From positions 382,698 through 446,697 of the forward strand of contig MNCI01036208.1 of assembly GCA_015680685.1 (NCBI GenBank): a DNA stretch of 64,000 nt. The letters run 5' to 3'. Source of the DNA: Gnetum montanum (Eukaryota > Streptophyta > Gnetopsida > Gnetales > Gnetaceae). The stretch's first letter is position 1; every line of letters begins with the position of its first letter. Position numbers and translations under genes: made by a program. Below are positions 58,290-64,000 of this stretch, in pieces. The notes beneath the pieces are model-generated. The model had not been told where the DNA came from and made no database searches. It saw only the letters and a program-made list of their open reading frames with translations.

Positions 58290-59316
58290 CTACCAAAAAT
58301 TTGGAAATCTTTAAAAAGTTCTTGATGAAATGTCTATAATAGCTCGTATGTCCAAGGAATGATTAGACATCTTTTACAGTTTCAGGTTGATAAGTGATTC
58401 CTTGGATGACTTAAATTTTTTTTGGATCTACCTCTATCCCTGTTTGTGAAATTTTATGCCCTAATACAATGTCCTCTTGGACCATTAAGTGGCCTTTTTA
58501 CCAATTGTGCCTTAGATTGGTTTCAACACATCGTTTTAGTACTTGATCTAATCGGTCCAATGCTTGTTCAAAGTCCACTCCATAGGTGGAGAAATCATCC
58601 ATAAAAACCTCCACACCATTCCCTATTTATTTTTGAAATATACTAAGAACCAAATGTTGAAACGTTGTCAGAGCATTGCACAAGCCAAACGACATCTGTC
58701 TATATGCAAATGTCCCCCAAGGAATCATGAATGTGGTTTTATCTTGGTCTTTTAGTGCTATTTGGATTTGATTGTACCCACTGTAACCATCTAGAAAACT
58801 ATAATAACAACACCTTACAATAGTATCTAAGACTTGGTCAACGAATGGTAATGGGAAATGGTCTTTAAATGTTGCCATGTTTAACAGCCTAAAGTCTATA
58901 CATACCCTTCATTTACCTCCTTTTTTAGGTACAATGACTAATGGACTAACCCATTCATTGTCAATAATGGGGTAGATGAACCTGACTTTTAAAAGTTATT
59001 CAATTTTTCTTTAACTACTTGCTTAAGCTTTGGGTTCAGTCGTCTTTGTAGTTGTCATCGAGGCTTCATAGAGGGGTCAGTGTAGATTCTATGTTGGCAT
59101 ATCGTAGGATCTATTCTAGTTAATTTGGGATATGACCAAGCAAAGGCTTTTGACCATTTTTTTTACTATCCTCAGCAGCTTTTCTTTTTGTTGAGGAGTG
59201 AGCTTTGCATTAATGATTACTAATTTTCCATTCTTGAGAAATGCATACTCCATACCGGTGGGCAATGATTTTAATTCGAGGGGCTCTTGTTTAAACTCAT
59301 CAAGAATTTCCAACAT
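58290..59316 (-). pseudogene. Reverse transcriptase of element H
   Basis: 58878-58627 gives FKDHFPLPFVDQVLDTIV, YSFLDGYSGYNQIQIALKDQ and GTFAYRQMSFGLCNALTTFQ. A TAA follows in frame, then VEVFMDDFSTYGVDFEQAL with the catalytic MDD at 58602-58594. 59316-59116 is the N-terminal lead-in (ELKSLPTGMEYAFLKNGKL). Frameshifts lie between these blocks. Confidence 0.87.
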
Positions 59317-59529
59317 CCCTTAGTTGATATTTTCAATGTCAGTACTTAGAAGTTGGCGATGAACTTGCTCTAATGCATCTATGCTATCGATATAGGCACA
59401 AGTCAAGCTCTCAATTGGTTCCATGCATAAAGTTAAATTTCTCTCTAGGTTAGTTGTCAGCCACTAGGTGCCTTCTTGTCTTATGGCTACTGCATACAAG
59501 CATCTTTGTATGTTAGATACTTGTGCACA

Positions 59530-60297
59530 CTAGTTACATACATGCAATGTTAAGTGTTGTACAAACCAAGACTTCTGCACACAGTTGCGCCCTGTTTCAC
59601 TGTATGCAATGCATGGAACTTTCTTCTTCTTGATCTTCCCAAATGCATTTTCTTTTGATATCTCTAGGGAAAGATCATGTATTCCTAGGCACGCATCAAT
59701 CGTACTTAGCCATGCTTTTCCCATTATGATTAGGAAGTTCCCCTTGTAGTTGTTAAGTTGAAACATTGGGAAGTCAGCTGGATATGACCATCCACAAATA
59801 GTAGTGACAATGTCCTCCACTAGTCCCAATGAAATAGTGATGGACTGGTCAACCAACTCTAAAAAAATGTTACTCTTCTTTAGCGGAGGTAGGTTCCAGG
59901 CTTGATACATTTCATAAGAGATTAAGTTAACACTAGAACTAGAATCCAAAAGAGCTTTGCAAGGCTCATTTCCAGCAATTTGCAAATATATAAGAGGACT
60001 TCTAGGATCAAAGAATTTCCTAGGAAGATGGCCAGCTTTAATCGAATTAGTGATGGCGTGGGTTAACATGACGGTATGCATTGGGTGCAATTTTAGGTTT
60101 GAAGGAAGCTCCGAAGATTTAAATGATGATGAGGCATTTGGATCATTAGTCACTTGTGGTTGTAAGGACTTGGTTGGTCTGTTGGTTTTAAAGAAAGGTC
60201 TCTTCTTTGATTGATTGTCTGAACCAACAGTAGGTTGAAGATTGAAAGCCCTTGTAGCATTACGTTGTTGTAGCTTGGTAGGAAGCTTGCCCTGCAT
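59530..60297 (-). pseudogene. gag-protease linker and protease of element H
   Basis: A 255-codon open frame. Residues about 25-65 are a basic, Ser/Pro-rich linker. The protease active site reads CKALLDSSSSVNLISYEMYQ: Asp is kept but the Gly of DSG is Ser, unlike E. Then come WNLPPLKKSNIFLELVDQS and FLIIMGKAWLSTIDA (the second conserved segment). The copy is probably inactive in proteolysis. Confidence 0.83.
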
Positions 60298-60708
60298 AGT
60301 TGGAGCAGGTGGTAATGTAGCTGAGGGTGGAGGAGATGTAGACAGATGAGAAGGATAGTACGTATGTGGAGCATCACCCTAAGAAGAAGAAGTTGTATAG
60401 TACTCGGGGGTTTGGTAGTGAGCTTGAAGAGCGACGTGACTAGTAGAGTCACGTAGAGAGATTGGTTGCTGAACGTAATATCCATATGGGTCAGGTTGAT
60501 GGTAAGGGTACTGTTGACATGGTGGTGGCATTTCCCATGATCACAGGTGTTTCCACTACTGATACTGTTCATTCGATTGTGGTGGAGTTCCACTCGGATA
60601 ATATGTTAAGGGTTGGTGGAAATGTCTTGGGTTACCTTGAGAATAAGGCAACCTTCTGGGTGTTTACCGTCTATTTAATTGTGGGTTTAGTGCATACACC
60701 CCAGACTC

Positions 60709-62596
60709 TTATAGATGTGATACCACTGGGCCACGTCCCTTAGGATGGTCATATTGGTAAATCTCACATCCGCCATCATTGTCTGTGTATGAATCTATAA
60801 CCTCTTCAATGACAGTAACCTTGCCCTTACCCTTGTTATGTGCATGTTCAGTTTCTTTCTTTTTCCTTCTCTTTCGTTCACTACTTTGTTCTGTAGACTC
60901 CTCTACTATTTTTAGAATAGTTTGAAATTTTTCATCTAGGAAGTTCCACATTTGATCCACCTTTGCCGATACTTCTAACACAAATTTTTGAATGGAAAAA
61001 GTCTTTCTATTCACCATCTCTTCAAGTGGTGACTCTTCTTCATCTTCACAAAATCTAATTTCCTTCTTTCAGAGGGAAGGATCTCTATTATACTTCTTTG
61101 CACTTTCTCTTTTCCTCAACTCACCTTCCTCCTTGGCGAATTACTCCAAAAATCTTTGTATTTGATGGGATTTGAGCTCAGATAGCCTTCCTTGAGCATA
61201 AGTCCCAAGGGTTCTTCATGTTTCGTACCTAAGCCCATCTATGAGATGGCGTAGTTATTCCTTTTGCAAGTAACCATGGCCTAAGCAACATTGTAATAAT
61301 GAATAATATCGACCCATGGCAACATTCGTGTCCTCCTTGTTTCCATCCTTGGATTTGCTTATGCAGGTTGGACACTCAAGAGTATGTTTGATACTTATAA
61401 TTGAATAGCTCCAACATGGTACTCCATTGACAAATGGATTCCAGTTCTAAGGACCAGTACCAGCTTTCCACTTCCTTGATCAGTGTCTGTGGAAACAAAT
61501 TTAGCTTTTTCCACTCATTTTCTATATTTTGCAAGGCACATGCATTGCGGAATGCTTGTAGATGGTTTTGAGGATCAACATTGTATCCACCTTCAAATTG
61601 TGGGATGTTATTCATGTCTAGTCTTTTGATCCTACTATCTTTTTGGTGCCTTGTTGGGATCCCAACAACCTCTGTGATATCTAACATACTTCAGGTGGTG
61701 AGTAAGGGTTCATCGTGATCATGCTGCCTATTGTGTCTATGATGCCTATGTTATTCCCTACTCTCCCTTCTTTTATGATGTGTCTCTCTAGAATGCCTTT
61801 GTTCCCTTTCTCGACTATTTTGTCTGTGATTTCTATTTCACTTACCATTGTCCTTATGATCTTTCCCTTTGTGACTGCATTTAGATTTTGAAGGAGAGGT
61901 GGAAGGAGATGATGAAGGTGAAGAGGAAGGAGGACTGGTACCATGATGGTGCTTGTCACCTTCTCTTCGGTGGTTGTGACCTCGATCACGGTTACGATTG
62001 AAATGTCCATCATTTCCATGAGTTTATGTTCCTTTTTTGGATCCTTTGTGTCCATTGGTACCAAAACCTAGGTTATGAATAGTTGAGTGAAGATTCTGAT
62101 ACACAACTCCTTGACCGAAGTCAACGAGAGGAATATTGTTTTGTGGGAAACCTCCTGAGATAGGTTCACCACCCTCATTTTCACTTAGGACATACGGGAC
62201 ATCCTGAGACCACATCCCTTTCATGGATTTGTAATGTATCTCCTATTGCAAATCCCTCTAGCATTGTGCTTTCATGGGTTGATAATCTCTCGAATCTTGT
62301 TCATGCACAATGTACTCTGATTGTAAGTGTTGCATACTGATTTGTGTGAGACCACGAAGAAGCATGCTTGGGATTGAGCGATTGGGAGGTAATACTATGT
62401 TATCTTCTAAATCACACCATTGCAGTTGTTCATCCTAGTGGAGGATAAAGGTAAAGTTTGGTATATACTCATTAGGATGAGCGTATACCATGCAAAATTG
62501 TTGGGGCACTAGTGGATCATCATGTGCACACTGCCTCCGATTATTCATGGTGTCATACTTAGTCAGTGAAGCACTCTCATAAGAAGAAGGAGACAT
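60709..62596 (-). pseudogene. gag of element H
   Basis: The start ATG at 62596 opens MSPSSYESASLTKYD. An in-frame TAG follows FTFILH, before DEQLQWCDLED, at the same place as in E. The gag domain proper is at 61687-61376: IPQFEGGYNVDPQNHLQAF, ENEWKKLNLFPQTLIKEVES, and WYWSLELESICQW. The region 61017-60709 (KVDQMWNFLDEKFQTILKIV) ends DNDGGCEIYQYDHPKGRG, shared with A and E. A Ser/His-rich stretch lies at about 62000-61850. Confidence 0.83.
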
Positions 62597-62714
62597 GATT
62601 GATTATTCAATGTGTGATACCCTTTTCTAGAGATTGTAGGATAATTAACTCTAAGGGTTCATTCCAATAATGGAAAGGATTTCCTAAGTTCTAATTAGTG
62701 CACAAACAATAAAA

Positions 62715-62732
62715 TCCCCAACAACGATGCCA
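62715..62732 (-). other. Primer-binding site of element H (tRNA-Asp type)
   Basis: The minus strand reads TGGCATCGTTGTTGGGGA, 14 of 18 positions identical to the tRNA-Asp complement. All four differences are transitions. Confidence 0.75.
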
Positions 62733-62733
62733 A

Positions 62734-63579
62734 TGATGAGTGGTGAGGTACCCCTACGCCCAACCATACGAATATAAGCATTCACATGCGATCTGGTCAA
62801 ACTTCGAGGATTCAGTGCTTATGCACCTACACAGAACAAGGATGAGTTATGCAGTCGTTGTCTTCCCAAGCTTACTTGTAAGGCACAATTGTATGGTTAA
62901 GTAAACTTGAGGTATATGATTTTTATTATTTTATGTTTTATGTTCTTGGTGCTTAAAATAGAGAAATGAGATAATTTAATAACTAATTTGATTTAACTAA
63001 TTAACTATCCTCTAACTAGTCCTAACACCAACATCCGTTCTCACTCTCTGGACACATCTTGAACCAGTGTAACACTATTGGGATTACCAAATGCTAGTCA
63101 TTACTAGGTTACCAAGTGTTCCATGTATGGTTAAAGTGGTTGTGCTAAGTGTGCTAATTTGTTGATAATTAACAATTCAATAGAAATAACAATGATTAAC
63201 TAATGAAAGCATAAAATGACAGTAAATAACATTAAATGCAATAATCAAGCTATTCTGAATGTTGCAAGGTTTATCACAAAGTTCATCTTTATTTTCGGAC
63301 ATAAGGTGTGCTAAGGTACACAATGTTGGAATAAAGATCCATTCACTATATGACTCTTACTGCAAGCACTTAGAAATAATTCTAACATTGGAAAGGAAAA
63401 ACTGCAAGAGTTTGGCTAAGGGACTAAGAAACTAATGCCAAACGAAGTGCCCCTATCTCTTATTTATAGGCAATGAGACAGGTTCCAACATCACATGTCC
63501 GATATCACTTTAGCATATCTAATATTGCGTATCCCATATTGAGGGTCCAATATCAAGGGTCCAATATCGGGACTCATCA
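62734..63579 (-). repeat. 5' LTR of element H
   Basis: On the + strand it starts TGATGAGTGGTGAGGTACC and ends GGGACTCATCA. It pairs with 53673-54481. It is 846 bp, slightly longer than the partner because of small insertions, including one near 63180-63200. Confidence 0.9.
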
Positions 63580-63630
63580 CCTATGTTTTAATTATTTCAG
63601 ATTTCAACACCCCTCAACTTATCATTAGTA
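63580..63630 (+). repeat. tRNA-derived SINE, copy 2, right piece (tail)
   Basis: CCTATGTTTTAATTATTTCAG, then 'atttcaacacccct', which is the tail sequence seen after copies 1 and 3. It is the continuation of the piece ending at 53672. Confidence 0.6.
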
Positions 63631-63790
63631 TAATGATAATGAGGTGTTAGCCTAGTGGTAAGATTCTTGATTTGGAAACTCTAAGTTACGAGTTTGATTT
63701 TGGTGGGAAATATTGAGTTATAAAGTTCTATGTGAACTATATATCTTGGGGTGTACCTATGTTTTACTTATTTTGAGTTTTGACACCCCT
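63631..63790 (+). repeat. tRNA-derived SINE, copy 3
   Basis: Box A-like TAGCCTAGTGG at 63648-63658. About 32 bases later comes box B-like GAGTTTGATTT at 63690-63700, then the shared tail through 'cttggggtgtacctatgtttt'. The spacing fits a tRNA-type RNA polymerase III promoter. Confidence 0.75.
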
Positions 63791-63801
63791 ACTTATCACT
63801 G

Positions 63802-64000
63802 CTATAACAATGAGGTGTTAGCCTTGTAATAATATTCTTGATTTGAAAACTCCAAGTCATCGGTTTGATTCTGGTGGGCAAAACTAAGTTATAAAGTTCT
63901 AATTGTACTATATATTCTTTTCAGGGTCCAAAACCCCCTAATTGTACTATATATTTTGGGGTGTACTTATATTATAATTATTTAAGGGTTCCAACATCCT
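63802..64000 (+). repeat. tRNA-derived SINE, copy 4
   Basis: GAGGTGTTAGCCTTGTAAT starts 171 bases after the same word in copy 3. Box B-like CGGTTTGATTC is at 63861-63871. A further partial tail repeat ('ctaattgtactatatat' twice) follows to the window end. Confidence 0.7.

Larger units (their letters stand above)
54482..62733 (-). mobile_element. Element H internal region (gag-pol Athila-like element)
   Basis: Minus-strand order: primer site (62732-62715), gag (62596-60709), protease (60297-59530), reverse transcriptase (about 59316-58290), RNase H (58265-57811), integrase (about 57420-56400), T-rich tract (56345-56225), spacer and 3' leader. This is the most complete gag-pol copy of the window and a model for the pol that elements A and D lack. 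Stops are scattered throughout. Confidence 0.88.

Noticed and set aside
63641-63720. tRNA gene
   Set aside because: Box A- and B-like sequences are present, but the acceptor stem does not close, several diverged copies share a long tail, and box B has lost its C. It is a SINE.

Overview
The window looks like nuclear DNA of a seed plant, most plausibly a gymnosperm. It is AT-rich and about nine tenths retrotransposon. The elements are old, nested and degraded by C-to-T decay. They surround one intact, intron-rich plant gene, a type I prenyl diphosphate synthase of the farnesyl diphosphate synthase family (43571-49119, + strand). The conifer assignment is inference from genome style, not proof. 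Single N positions at 21417, 21657 and 43980 mark probable contig joins.

Layout. 1-2553: 3' end of an Athila-like Ty3/gypsy element (G, + strand). 2554-6974: no recognisable gene. 6975-7500: remnant of a chromovirus pol gene (- strand). 7640-11022 and 30117-30860: the two halves of a LINE (F, + strand), split by a 19-kb block (11023-30111) made of two minus-strand Athila-like elements. D (11023-18758) is a pol-less element. E (18759-30111) has gag and pol. 31250-33495 and 42344-42783: two parts of a second LINE (B), split exactly in its reverse-transcriptase frame by pol-less element A (33496-42338, + strand). 43571-49119: the synthase gene, 13 exons. 49990-51520: a chromovirus gag-protease remnant split by a solo LTR (50437-51289). 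53673-63579: gag-pol element H (- strand), inserted into a tRNA-derived SINE; further SINE copies flank it.

The Athila-like copies form one family. LTRs are about 810-930 bp, begin TGATGA-like and end CTCATCA-like, and a tRNA-Asp-type primer site follows. Two partner types occur. E and H carry gag, protease, RT, RNase H and integrase. A, D and G (G seen only at its 3' end) carry instead a long coiled-coil ORF; A and D have gag but no pol. In A and D that ORF is preceded by a copy of LTR U3-like sequence with a TATA box, which suggests a second internal promoter.

The most interesting single observation is in the synthase. Both aspartate-rich catalytic motifs and all splice sites are intact, but the bulky aromatic pair that normally limits product length to C15, just before the first motif, is Cys-Cys. 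The enzyme may therefore make a longer prenyl diphosphate.
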